Of a stretch of DNA of 64,000 nucleotides, positions 54,816 through 62,829 are shown in pieces. Below the pieces are notes generated by a model. The model made no database searches. It saw only the letters and a list, made by a program, of their open reading frames with translations, and was not told the DNA's origin. The DNA is taken from the NCBI GenBank assembly GCA_021838585.1, contig JAKCDE010000003.1, positions 83,037 to 147,036 of the forward strand, read 5' to 3'. This DNA is from Nitrospirota bacterium. GTDB taxonomy: Bacteria > Nitrospirota_A > Leptospirillia > Leptospirillales > Leptospirillaceae. The position numbers were made by a program, and so were the translations under genes. The number at the start of each line of letters is the position of its first letter. Position 1 is the stretch's first letter.

Positions 54816-55318
54816 GCGGAGCGGGACATCCCCGGCTCGGGAAGGGGGAGGACGGACCGGTAGTGGGGGCGGTCCTCCCTCCGGGCCAGGGGCCGGATCC
54901 GTTCGGCGTCCGCCGGGGTGAGGCGGACCCATTCCTCCTCCCGGAAGCGGGTGGCGAATTCGACGAAGAAGGCCGGATCTTCCCGGGAGGAAAAGGGACA
55001 GTCGGGATCGAGGGCCAGAAGAAAGCGCCCGTCCCGGTGGACGAGAACCAGGGGGTAGAGGCGGCAGTCGGCGGGATGATCCCCCCAGAAACCGCACCGG
55101 CTGTTCTCCTCCCGAAGGGCGTCGCAGACCAGGACCGGGAGATCCATCCGGCCTGTGCCGGGACGGAGGGCGATGGGAGCCGGGGGCCGGAAGGGGCCGG
55201 GAAGGGACGCCCCCCCTTCGGGCCGTGCCGCCCAGGGAGTCAGGAGGTCGGCGTCGGTGAAGCGGCAGCAGAGGCGGCATTCCCGACAAAGGGCTTCGGG
55301 AACGGGAAGGACGACCAT
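54812..55318 (-). CDS. YkgJ-type cysteine-cluster protein
   Basis: 168 aa from ATG 55318. The N-terminus carries CRECRLCCRF, then CGFWGDHPADCRLYPLVLV, the C-x2-C-x2-CC plus C...C-x-Y-P pattern of the YkgJ family (DUF3109/UPF0153), thought to bind zinc or an iron-sulfur cluster. Function unknown. It overlaps hflX by 1 nt upstream and DUF2156 by 4 nt downstream, so the three are translated together. Confidence 0.83.
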   Translation of the reverse strand: MVVLPVPEALCRECRLCCRFTDADLLTPWAARPEGGASLPGPFRPPAPIALRPGTGRMDLPVLVCDALREENSRCGFWGDHPADCRLYPLVLVHRDGRFLLALDPDCPFSSREDPAFFVEFATRFREEEWVRLTPADAERIRPLARREDRPHYRSVLPLPEPGMSRSA

Positions 55319-56985
55319 CAGTCGGAGCCTCCGGCCACCAGGGATTCGAGGGGCTTCTCGAAGAGGCGCGTCTCGAGGATCCGCTCGAGGGGACGGAGGC
55401 TCTCCGGGTCCAGGGCCGAGACGAAGACCGCCCCCGGATGGCGCAGCTCCAGAAGGCGCCGGGCCTCGGGGTCGATCCGGTCGCACTTGTTGAAGAGGAG
55501 AAGGGTCGGAATCCGGTGGAGATCCATCTCCCTGAGGATCGTCTCCACCCGCTCGATCATGAGTTCGCACTGCGGATGGGAGGCGTCGGTCACGTGGACG
55601 ATCAGGTCGGCGTCCCGGAGTTCGTCGAAGGTGGCCATGAAGGCCCGCTTCAGATCGGCGGGAAGATCCCGGATGAAGCCGACCGTGTCGGTCAGGATGA
55701 TCTCCCTCTCCCGGGGAAAACGGAGACGACGGGTGGTGGGGTCGAGGGTCGCGAACATCTTGTCCTCCACGAGAACCTGGCTGTGGGTGAGCCGGTTCAG
55801 CAGGGTGGACTTCCCGACGTTGGTATAGCCAACGAGGGAGACGACGGGGAGGGCGGCCTCCCGCCGGCGATTTTTTCGGCCGGAGCGCTCCACCTCGAGG
55901 TGGCGGAGACGGGCGGTAAGGGAGGCGATCCGGTCCCGGACCCGCCGACGGTCCTCCTCGAGACGGGTTTCGCCCGGCCCCCGGCCTCCGATGCCGCCGG
56001 TCAGCCGGGACAGGGCGGTGGACCGCTCGAAGAGGCGGGGAAGGAGGTACTTGAGCTGGGCCAGCTCGACCTGGAGCTTCCCGTCCCGGCTGTGGGCCCG
56101 GCGGGCAAAGATGTCGAGGATGAGCTGGGTCCGGTCGATGACCTTGAGTTCGGTCATCTCGGCGATTTTCCGGACCTGGTTGGGGGAGAGCTCCTGCTCG
56201 AAGATGATCAGGGTGGCGTGGACCTGCAGGGCGTGGATCAGGAGGGACTTGAGACGGTCCGCGCTCATCAGGGTCGTGGGATGATACCGCGTGATCCGCT
56301 GGCGGACTTCGCCCAGGACGTCTACGTCGGCGGAGCGGGCGAGCTCCGAAAGCTCGGCCAGGGCATCCTCCTGGTCGGACAAAGCGTCGGGGGAGACGGA
56401 GACGAGAAGGGCCCGTTCGTGGCCGCCGGTCTTCTTCGTGGCCGCGGACAGGCTCCGGGAGAGCTCCTCCTCGAGCGCCTCGATGCGCCCGTTCGATGAC
56501 AGGCTCTCCGGCCCAACCGGGCGAGGGGGATCGACGATCCAGGGGGGCTCCCCCTTCGGATCGGGGTTGATCGTGGCCACGCTGATCCGGTCGAGAAGGC
56601 CGGTTTCCCGGTTCATCTGGAGCGCCACCATGGCGTCGAAGCGGAGAAGGGCCAGATCGTTCAGATCGTCCTGTGAGAGGGCTTCGCCCTGGAGATGGGT
56701 ATGAACCATCCGGATCCCGCGAAGCGACCGTCCTCCGGAACGGGAGGGCGGGAGTTCCGAGAGGAAGATCTCCCGCGCGGTGCCGATCACCACCTGGGCC
56801 ACAGCCCCTTCCCGGGAGACGAGAAGGGCGACCTGCCGTCCGGTTTCGTGGCTTAAAAGCGCCATCTGGCGTGCGATTTCAGGGGTGATCCACAGGCCGG
56901 GCGGGATCCTGCGGCCTTGAAGACGGGTGAGGGATTTTATCTGGCTCGCCTTGAGCCCCGAGAGGTTGCCGGTCGGTCCGGAAAT
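55318..56985 (-). CDS. hflX: ribosome-associated GTPase HflX, probable ATT start
   Basis: 555 aa in the form listed. The G domain contains VSLVGYTNVGKSTLLNRLT, LDPTTRRL and LTDTVGFIRDLP, preceded by the glycine-rich GGIGGRGPGETRLEEDRRRV, all typical. The first ATG is at 56865, but 40 codons upstream translate to HflX-like sequence (GNLSGLKASQIKSL...RRIPPGLWITPEIARQ). No ATG, GTG or TTG occurs in that stretch before an in-frame stop. ATT 56985-56983 has AAAGGA 7 nt upstream and a promoter 55 nt upstream, so I take it as the start. HflX splits stalled ribosomes after heat stress. Confidence 0.9.
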   Translation of the reverse strand: MSGPTGNLSGLKASQIKSLTRLQGRRIPPGLWITPEIARQMALLSHETGRQVALLVSREGAVAQVVIGTAREIFLSELPPSRSGGRSLRGIRMVHTHLQGEALSQDDLNDLALLRFDAMVALQMNRETGLLDRISVATINPDPKGEPPWIVDPPRPVGPESLSSNGRIEALEEELSRSLSAATKKTGGHERALLVSVSPDALSDQEDALAELSELARSADVDVLGEVRQRITRYHPTTLMSADRLKSLLIHALQVHATLIIFEQELSPNQVRKIAEMTELKVIDRTQLILDIFARRAHSRDGKLQVELAQLKYLLPRLFERSTALSRLTGGIGGRGPGETRLEEDRRRVRDRIASLTARLRHLEVERSGRKNRRREAALPVVSLVGYTNVGKSTLLNRLTHSQVLVEDKMFATLDPTTRRLRFPREREIILTDTVGFIRDLPADLKRAFMATFDELRDADLIVHVTDASHPQCELMIERVETILREMDLHRIPTLLLFNKCDRIDPEARRLLELRHPGAVFVSALDPESLRPLERILETRLFEKPLESLVAGGSD

Positions 56986-57039
56986 GGGGAGATCCTTTCG
57001 ATGAGAGGTCCCGGAGACATTCCGGGACGGCTTTTTCTC

Positions 57040-57048
57040 ATTATATCA
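57040..57048 (-). promoter_or_regulatory. extended -10 promoter of hflX
   Basis: On the minus strand TGATATAAT with a further TG before it. The predicted start is near 57033, about 48 nt before the proposed ATT start codon. The nine bases are identical to those in front of lspA. Confidence 0.55.
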
Positions 57049-57147
57049 CACCCCCCCTTCCGACTCCGGGAGACAGGCGAACCGCCTCGGAGGACCAGAG
57101 TCGGACCTCCCTCCTCCTCTTCAACTTTTCGCACAGTTTAAGGGGAG

Positions 57148-57179
57148 GCGTGCGTTTTCTGCATACAGTTTTCGCACGC
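57148..57179. repeat. 32-bp dyad, possible operator
   Basis: GCGTGCG-TTTT-CTG-CATA-CAG-TTTT-CGCACGC: outer 7-bp arms (57148-57154, 57173-57179) and inner CTG/CAG arms share one axis. A third copy of the half-site core (TTTTCGCAC) occurs at 57127-57135. It lies about 170 nt before the isocitrate dehydrogenase gene, in the 290-nt gap to hflX that otherwise shows no gene. Confidence 0.4.
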
Positions 57180-57347
57180 ATGGCAAGAGGGCTTTTTGAA
57201 CGGATCTCGTTTAATCTTCATTGCAGGGAAGTTACGGGATTCATGTTTTAGGCATTCAATTTGCTTAGACACCTCGACGCCCTCCTTTCAATGAGGAAAG
57301 GATCGGGGACGAATGTGGAATGAAACGACGAATGGAGGTTTCAAAAG

Positions 57348-58352
57348 ATGGGCAAACATGTCATCACGATGCTTCCCGGAGAGGGAACGGGACCGGAGAT
57401 TTGCGAAGCGGTCCGGAGGATCATCGACCACACCGGCGTGGAGATCGTCTGGGAGTATGAGGATATCGGTCTCGACTGCCTCGACAAGTACGGGACGCTT
57501 CTCCCCGAAAAGACGATCAAGTCGATCGCGAAGAACAAGCTCGCCATCAAGGGCCCCACGACCACCCCGATCGGCACCGGCCACAAGAGCGCCAACGTGA
57601 CGCTCAGAAAGATGTTCGACCTCTATGCGAACGTCCGCCCGGCCAAGCTGATCCCTGTGCTCAAGCGCCCATGGGACAAGATCGACATCCTCACCTTCCG
57701 GGAAAACACCGAAGACTCCTACGCCGCCATCGAGCACATGGTCTCCGACGAAGTCGCCCAGTGCCTCAAGGTCATCACCTGGCCGGGCTCCTACCGGATC
57801 GCCGAGTTCGCCTTCAAGTGGGCCAAGGCCAACGGCCGCAAGAAGATCCAGTGCGTCCACAAGGCCAACATCATGAAGATGACCGACGGTCTCTTCCTCG
57901 AGGCCTTCCGTGAAGTGGCGAAGAAGCACCCCGAGATCGAATACGGGGACATCATCGTCGACAACTGCTCCATGCAGCTCGTGAGAAATCCCGGACAGTT
58001 CGACTGTCTGGTCCTCCCGAACCTCTACGGGGACATCCTCTCCGACCTCTGCGCAGGTCTGGTGGGCGGACTCGGATTCGCACCGGGCGCCAACATCGGC
58101 GACAACTGCGCCATCTTCGAGGCGGTCCACGGATCGGCTCCGAAATACGCGGGCATGAAGAAGGTCAATCCATCGGCCGTCCTTCTGTCCGGGGTGATGA
58201 TGCTTCGCTGGATTGGTGAGAATGCCGCGGCCGACATGATCGAGAAGGGCATGAACAAGGTTCTGGCGGAAGGGAAGACCCTGACCTACGACGCCGGAGG
58301 CACCGCCTCGACCGACGAATACGCCGACGCCATCATCAAGGCCATGAAATAA
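57348..58352 (+). CDS. icd: isocitrate dehydrogenase (short, IMDH-like form)
   Basis: 334 aa, isocitrate/isopropylmalate dehydrogenase family. Isocitrate-type features: RENTEDSYAAIEHM (the IDH counterpart of RENTEGxYAGIEH), KANIMKMTDGLF, and GSAPKYAGMKKVNPSA. In the reductive TCA cycle it fixes CO2 to 2-oxoglutarate. The cofactor cannot be read with confidence. GGAGG lies upstream of the ATG. The separate C-terminal-domain gene follows at 26 nt. Confidence 0.9.
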   Translation: MGKHVITMLPGEGTGPEICEAVRRIIDHTGVEIVWEYEDIGLDCLDKYGTLLPEKTIKSIAKNKLAIKGPTTTPIGTGHKSANVTLRKMFDLYANVRPAKLIPVLKRPWDKIDILTFRENTEDSYAAIEHMVSDEVAQCLKVITWPGSYRIAEFAFKWAKANGRKKIQCVHKANIMKMTDGLFLEAFREVAKKHPEIEYGDIIVDNCSMQLVRNPGQFDCLVLPNLYGDILSDLCAGLVGGLGFAPGANIGDNCAIFEAVHGSAPKYAGMKKVNPSAVLLSGVMMLRWIGENAAADMIEKGMNKVLAEGKTLTYDAGGTASTDEYADAIIKAMK

Positions 58353-58377
58353 CGACACCCCATACAAGGAGCGGATC

Positions 58378-58731
58378 ATGTCAACACTGACCAAAGCGAC
58401 AACCGGACGGGCAAAGCGGCCCGCCAAACCCATCACCCTCGTGGGGGTGGACGTCTACATCATCACCGAGAACGGGATTCCCGCCTTCGACGACTACGGC
58501 GCCTTCAAGATCGAGTTCGTCTCGAACCGCGGCACCAAGGTCTGGCCGGGATACGTAAGCGAAGACCTCATGATGGTCAACTGGTACCGCTGCCGCTTCA
58601 TGGCCACCAAGGCGGTGACCGATGCCGACGTGGACACCTTCCTGACCGCCCTTTCGAAGAAGTGGAAGTGGTCGGCGGCCCAGAAGCTGTGGAACTACGG
58701 CGACGAGGCGGGATTCTCCAAGGCCTACTAA
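58378..58731 (+). CDS. stand-alone IDH C-terminal-type domain protein
   Basis: 117 aa, with AAGGAG before the ATG. VGVDVYIITENG, IEFVSNRGTKVWPG and VNWYRCRFMATKA resemble the extra C-terminal domain that long isocitrate dehydrogenases (Thermus-type) carry after the catalytic core. I read this as that domain encoded separately, probably bound to the 334-aa subunit made just upstream. Recognition of the motif is from memory of the family, so an HMM search is the decisive test. Ends in a strong terminator. Confidence 0.65.
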   Translation: MSTLTKATTGRAKRPAKPITLVGVDVYIITENGIPAFDDYGAFKIEFVSNRGTKVWPGYVSEDLMMVNWYRCRFMATKAVTDADVDTFLTALSKKWKWSAAQKLWNYGDEAGFSKAY

Positions 58732-58768
58732 GCCGTTTCAAGACTGCGTCAGACCGATTTTGTCCTGG

Positions 58769-58798
58769 AGGAGGGGAGCGATCCCCTCCTTTTTTTTT
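58769..58798 (+). terminator. Rho-independent terminator after the icd pair
   Basis: AGGAGGGGA (58769-58777) and TCCCCTCCT (58782-58790) make a perfect 9-bp stem with a GCGA loop, followed by eight more T. It lies 37 nt past the stop codon and in the space before the convergent HIT gene. Confidence 0.92.
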
Positions 58799-58870
58799 GT
58801 CAATTCTCCGGCTTCTTGCCCCTCCACACGGTCCTCCGCATCTGGAAGAATTCCGGCTCAAGGCTCGGTC

Positions 58871-59338
58871 TCAGAAATCCTCCTCCCCAAAATGGGATCT
58901 CAGCCTGAGGACGAGGGCCCGGACCCGGTCCGGGATACCGGGAACGGCGAGCCGCTGCCGGAAATGCTCGAAGATCTTCGGCCCGTCCGGGGCCCCGGGG
59001 GATTGAAGCTCCGGATCCCGCCCCATGGCCTCTGTCCGGGGAAAAAGATGAAGGTGGAGGTGCGGGACCGCTTCCCCGAAACTCAGGATATAGACTTTCC
59101 GGACCTCCGGAAGCGCCAGGACTTCCCGGACGGCCCGGCTCTGGAGTCCCGCCAGTTCCCGCTCTTCCTCCCGGTCGAGCGCCCCCGCATCCTCCACATG
59201 GCGTAAGGGAGAGAGGAGGAGATAGCCCGGCAGATCGACGCCCGGCATGTGGGAGAGGACGGCCCGGCGACTCCGGACAATCACCAGGGGACTTTCGGGG
59301 TCGGCGAAGCGCTCACAGAGGGGACAGGGGGTGATCAT
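58871..59338 (-). CDS. HIT-like family protein
   Basis: 155 aa. CPLCERFADPESPLVIV at the N-terminus, GYLLLSPLRHVED in the middle and VPHLHLHLFPRTEAM near residue 90, a His-x-His-x-His triad in a protein longer than HinT by about 35 residues. It is distinct from the HinT-like protein at 46.4 kb. Nucleotide hydrolase or transferase, substrate unknown. Last gene of the Sua5-kinase-regulator run, 15 nt after the regulator. Confidence 0.8.
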   Translation of the reverse strand: MITPCPLCERFADPESPLVIVRSRRAVLSHMPGVDLPGYLLLSPLRHVEDAGALDREEERELAGLQSRAVREVLALPEVRKVYILSFGEAVPHLHLHLFPRTEAMGRDPELQSPGAPDGPKIFEHFRQRLAVPGIPDRVRALVLRLRSHFGEEDF

Positions 59339-59353
59339 CGCTCAGGCGCCCTC

Positions 59354-60799
59354 TCAGGCCCCACCGGGTCCCGTCTTCCGGTCACGGCCGGAGTCTTCGA
59401 TCGAATCGCCTTCCCCCAGACCCCCCTTGAGCCTGCGGTCGAGGGCCCACCGGCTGATTCCCAGTGACTCCGCCGCCCGCGTCTTGTTCCCGCCGGCCCG
59501 GCCAAGAATCTCCCGGATCAGCTTCTGCTCGAAGCCCTCCAGCGTGTCCGCCCCCATCTGGAAGGAGAGGGAGAGCCTGCCGGAATCGACGGTCTCCTCC
59601 GAAGGAGCGGGGGTCAGGAGGGGCGTTCCCCCGCGGAAGAGGTCCGCGGAGAAATGCGCCACCTCGAGCTGCGGTCCCGAGCAGAACAGGACCGCCCGCT
59701 CGATGAGGTTGGAGAGCTCCCGGATGTTGCCCGGAAAGGAATAGTCGCGAAGAAGCTTCTGGGCGGCGGGGGAAATCCTCTGGATCTTTTTCCGGAAGGT
59801 CTGGGACGACTGGTGGAGGAATCGTTCGGCGATCGGAACGATGTCTTCGCGACGTTCCCGGAGAGGCGGAATCGAGAGCGTCACGACATTGAGCCGATAG
59901 TAGAGGTCCTCCCGGAAGCGGCCTTCCCGGACCGCCACCCGCAGGTCCCGGTGGGTGGCCGCCATGAAGCGCACATTCACCGGAAAGGGCGCTCCCCCTC
60001 CCACCCGGCGGATGGTCCGCTCCTCGATCACCCGCAGAAGCTTGGCCTGAAGCGGCAGGGGAAGGTCTCCGATCTCGTCGAGCAGGACGGTTCCCCCTTC
60101 CGCCAGCTCGACAAGCCCGATCCGCCGTCCTGCGGCGCCCGTGAAGGAGCCTTTCTCGTACCCGAAGAGTTCGCTTTCGAAGAGCTCCGAAGGGATCGCC
60201 GGACAGTCGACCTCGATGAAGGGCCGCTCCCCCGAGGGTCCGTTGTAGTGGAGGACCTTGGCCACATATTCCTTCCCGGTCCCCGTCTCTCCCTGCAGAA
60301 GGACCGTCACCCGGTCGTTTTCGACGAGGTCGACCACCTGCCGGCGAAGCTCCGCCCCCGCCGGGCTCTGGGCGATCATCCGATCGAGGGAGAAGCGCCC
60401 CGATTCCCGGCCGGTCCAGTAGCGGGCCTCCCGGGCGAGGGAGAGAAAGCGGGAGGCGTTGGAAAGGGACAGGAAGAGCTCGTCCATGTCGATGTTCTTC
60501 GTCACGAAATCGAAGGCCCCGAGACGCATGGCCTCCACCGCGTCCTTGACGGTTCCCCGGGCCGTGAGAAGTATGACGGGGATCTCGAGGTCCGCCGCCC
60601 GGACCTCCTTCAGGAGGTCGAGGCCCGAGAGACCGGGCATCACCATGTCCAGAATCAGGATGTCGGGGGGAGAGGTCCTCAAAAGGCTCAGACCCTCCTC
60701 GCCGCTCCCGGCCGTCTGGACCACATAGCCCCCCTCGGAGAGGCGAAGCGCGAAGGCCTCCCGGATCGACGATTCGTCTTCGACGAGCAGAACGTTCAC
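59354..60799 (-). CDS. NtrC-family sigma-54-dependent response regulator
   Basis: 481 aa. Receiver domain with phosphorylation Asp in [13 protein letters not shown] (residue ~52), AAA+ domain with [12 protein letters not shown] (Walker A), the sigma-54-contact loop as [13 protein letters not shown] (GAFTGA reads GSFTGA), and [13 protein letters not shown] (Walker B), then a Fis-type helix-turn-helix ([19 protein letters not shown]). It would activate sigma-54 promoters, so rpoN is expected elsewhere. It overlaps the kinase gene by 4 nt. Confidence 0.95.
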   Translation of the reverse strand: MNVLLVEDESSIREAFALRLSEGGYVVQTAGSGEEGLSLLRTSPPDILILDMVMPGLSGLDLLKEVRAADLEIPVILLTARGTVKDAVEAMRLGAFDFVTKNIDMDELFLSLSNASRFLSLAREARYWTGRESGRFSLDRMIAQSPAGAELRRQVVDLVENDRVTVLLQGETGTGKEYVAKVLHYNGPSGERPFIEVDCPAIPSELFESELFGYEKGSFTGAAGRRIGLVELAEGGTVLLDEIGDLPLPLQAKLLRVIEERTIRRVGGGAPFPVNVRFMAATHRDLRVAVREGRFREDLYYRLNVVTLSIPPLRERREDIVPIAERFLHQSSQTFRKKIQRISPAAQKLLRDYSFPGNIRELSNLIERAVLFCSGPQLEVAHFSADLFRGGTPLLTPAPSEETVDSGRLSLSFQMGADTLEGFEQKLIREILGRAGGNKTRAAESLGISRWALDRRLKGGLGEGDSIEDSGRDRKTGPGGA

Positions 60800-62829
60800 C
60801 CCTGTCTTCCCTCCTGTTTGAGCGGCAGCCAGACCGTCGCCCGGACCCCCTGGCCCGGGGGACTCTCGATCGTGATCTGCCCCTCGTGCCGTTCGACGAT
60901 GTCCCGCGTGATGGGGAGCCCCAGACCGACCCCCTTGGCCTTGCCGTGCGTGAAGAACGGTTCGTGGAGGCGCTTCAGAAGCGCCTCCGGAATCCCCTTG
61001 CCCGTATCCTCGATGACAACGGCCACACCCTCCCGTCCCTTGAGGGAAGAGGGGGCGATTTTTGCCGTGAGAACGCCGCCCCCCGGCATGGCGTCGAGTC
61101 CGTTCATCATCAGGTTGAGAAAGACCTGCTGGAGGGGCCCCTGGGCCCCCTCGACCGGCGGGATGTCCCCCTCGCGGTCCAGGGCGAAGCGGACGCCCCC
61201 CTTCCGGAAGGTCTGCTGGAGGAGGGATTCGGCGTCTCTGAGCAGCTCCTCCAGGACGAGCGGCTGAAACTCGAAGGTCTTCGGCCGAAGAACGGACAGG
61301 TGGGACTCCAGAAGGGCGTCGATCCGGCGGGCTTCGTTCGCGATCAGGACCGCCTGGCGCCGGAGGGGATCGGACAGCTCCCGGGACTTGCCGAGATGGT
61401 CGGCCAGGCTCCCGATCCCGATCAGGGGATTCCGGATTTCATGGAGCAGACCTCCGGAGAGCTGGCCGACCAGCTTGATCTGCTCCATGTGCCGCAGCGC
61501 CTCGAGAAGCTTTTCCCTCTCCGAAAGATCGGTCAGGATGGCCAGGAAATGCCGGATCGTATTGTCGGGATCCATGACGGGACTGATGTTCTCCCAGACC
61601 AGAAATTCGCTCTGGTCCTTTCTCCGGTTGATGAAGCGGCCGGTAAAGGGCTTCCCGGACAGGAGCGTTCTCCAGAGGTGGTCGTAGAACTCGGGAGACT
61701 GGCGACCGGAGGAAAGGATCCGCGGCGTCCGGCCGATCGCTTCCTGCCGGGTCCAACCCGAGATCCGCTCCATGGCGGGGTTCCATTCGTGAATCACCCC
61801 CCGGGCGTCCGTCAGGATGACCCCGTCCTGAAGCTGGGCGAAAAGACGGTTGTAGAGGGAGAGCTGGACCTCTTCCCGCTTCCACCGTTCGAGGATGGTC
61901 GCCACGGTATTGGCCACCGTCTCGAGAAAGGCGATCTCCCTCGCGCTGAAGCGCCGGACGGCCCGGGTATGGATGCTCATGGCCCCCAGGACCTGGTCAT
62001 GGAACATCATCGGAACGCTCACCCCCGACCGGACCCGGTGCTCCGACAACAGGGTCGACGGGGAGAATCGCCGTTCGGAATGGAGATCCTCCACGACGAC
62101 CGGACGGCGCTCCCGGATCGCAAAACCTGCCTGGGAATGGAATCCTCCCTCCTGGACATAGGTCCCCACGAGCCCGTCCCGCCAGCCGACCCCCGCCAGA
62201 AGATGAAGGAGCGGATCGGAGTCCGCCGGGATGAGAATCTTGCAGAAATCGACGTCCAGGGCCCGGGCGGTCTCCCGGGCCGAAAAGTCCGCCACATCCA
62301 TCATCGAGGCCCCGCTCACGGCCAGATGGGCGATCTTGCCCAGAACCTCCTGATAGCGCCCCACTTCGAGGGTTTCCCGGGCGAGGGAGACGAGCCCCGT
62401 CACGTCCTGGACATGGACCAGGCACCTTTCCCCCGCACCGGGAACCCCGCCGGGGGCCCCGGGTTCGGCCGGAAGAGGGAAGATCTGGCAGAGGACGATG
62501 TGGGACACCCCTCCGGGATCGGTCGCGGAAAAACGAACGCTTCGCTCTCCGGAAGGATCCCGGGTGAGGACCAGGGAGCGAAGCGCCTCCCGGAGGGGAG
62601 CCGGGGGTCGTCCCGGCTCCACCAGGGTGAGGCCGTCGAGGATTTCGTTGTAGGAGGGACTCTGGAAAAGAACTCCTCCCTGGCCGTCGAAGAGGGCGAT
62701 CCCGATCGGAAATTCCTTCGGGTCCCCCGAAGGGGAGGAGAGCACGGAGAAGTCGAAGCCGGAAGGAAAGGATTGGGTCCCGCCTGGGGCCATGGAGGAA
62801 TCTCCGTCGAAAGAGGTCACCGGGGTCAT
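60796..62829 (-). CDS. sensor histidine kinase with PAS and GAF domains
   Basis: 677 aa from ATG 62829, overlapping sua5 by 4 nt. No membrane segment is seen, so it is probably cytoplasmic. A PAS-like region (about residues 40-120), a GAF domain (~150-300: VDFCKILIPADSDPLLHLLA, VSVPMMFHDQVLGAMSIHTR), a second PAS (DGVILTDARGVIHEWNPAME) and then HisKA with phospho-His in LLHEIRNPLIGIGSLADHLG and HATPase N/G boxes (NLMMNGLDAMPGGG, DTGKGIPEALL, GVGLGLPITRDIVERHEGQI). It pairs with the NtrC-type regulator downstream. The signal is unknown. Confidence 0.93.
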   Translation of the reverse strand: MTPVTSFDGDSSMAPGGTQSFPSGFDFSVLSSPSGDPKEFPIGIALFDGQGGVLFQSPSYNEILDGLTLVEPGRPPAPLREALRSLVLTRDPSGERSVRFSATDPGGVSHIVLCQIFPLPAEPGAPGGVPGAGERCLVHVQDVTGLVSLARETLEVGRYQEVLGKIAHLAVSGASMMDVADFSARETARALDVDFCKILIPADSDPLLHLLAGVGWRDGLVGTYVQEGGFHSQAGFAIRERRPVVVEDLHSERRFSPSTLLSEHRVRSGVSVPMMFHDQVLGAMSIHTRAVRRFSAREIAFLETVANTVATILERWKREEVQLSLYNRLFAQLQDGVILTDARGVIHEWNPAMERISGWTRQEAIGRTPRILSSGRQSPEFYDHLWRTLLSGKPFTGRFINRRKDQSEFLVWENISPVMDPDNTIRHFLAILTDLSEREKLLEALRHMEQIKLVGQLSGGLLHEIRNPLIGIGSLADHLGKSRELSDPLRRQAVLIANEARRIDALLESHLSVLRPKTFEFQPLVLEELLRDAESLLQQTFRKGGVRFALDREGDIPPVEGAQGPLQQVFLNLMMNGLDAMPGGGVLTAKIAPSSLKGREGVAVVIEDTGKGIPEALLKRLHEPFFTHGKAKGVGLGLPITRDIVERHEGQITIESPPGQGVRATVWLPLKQEGRQG

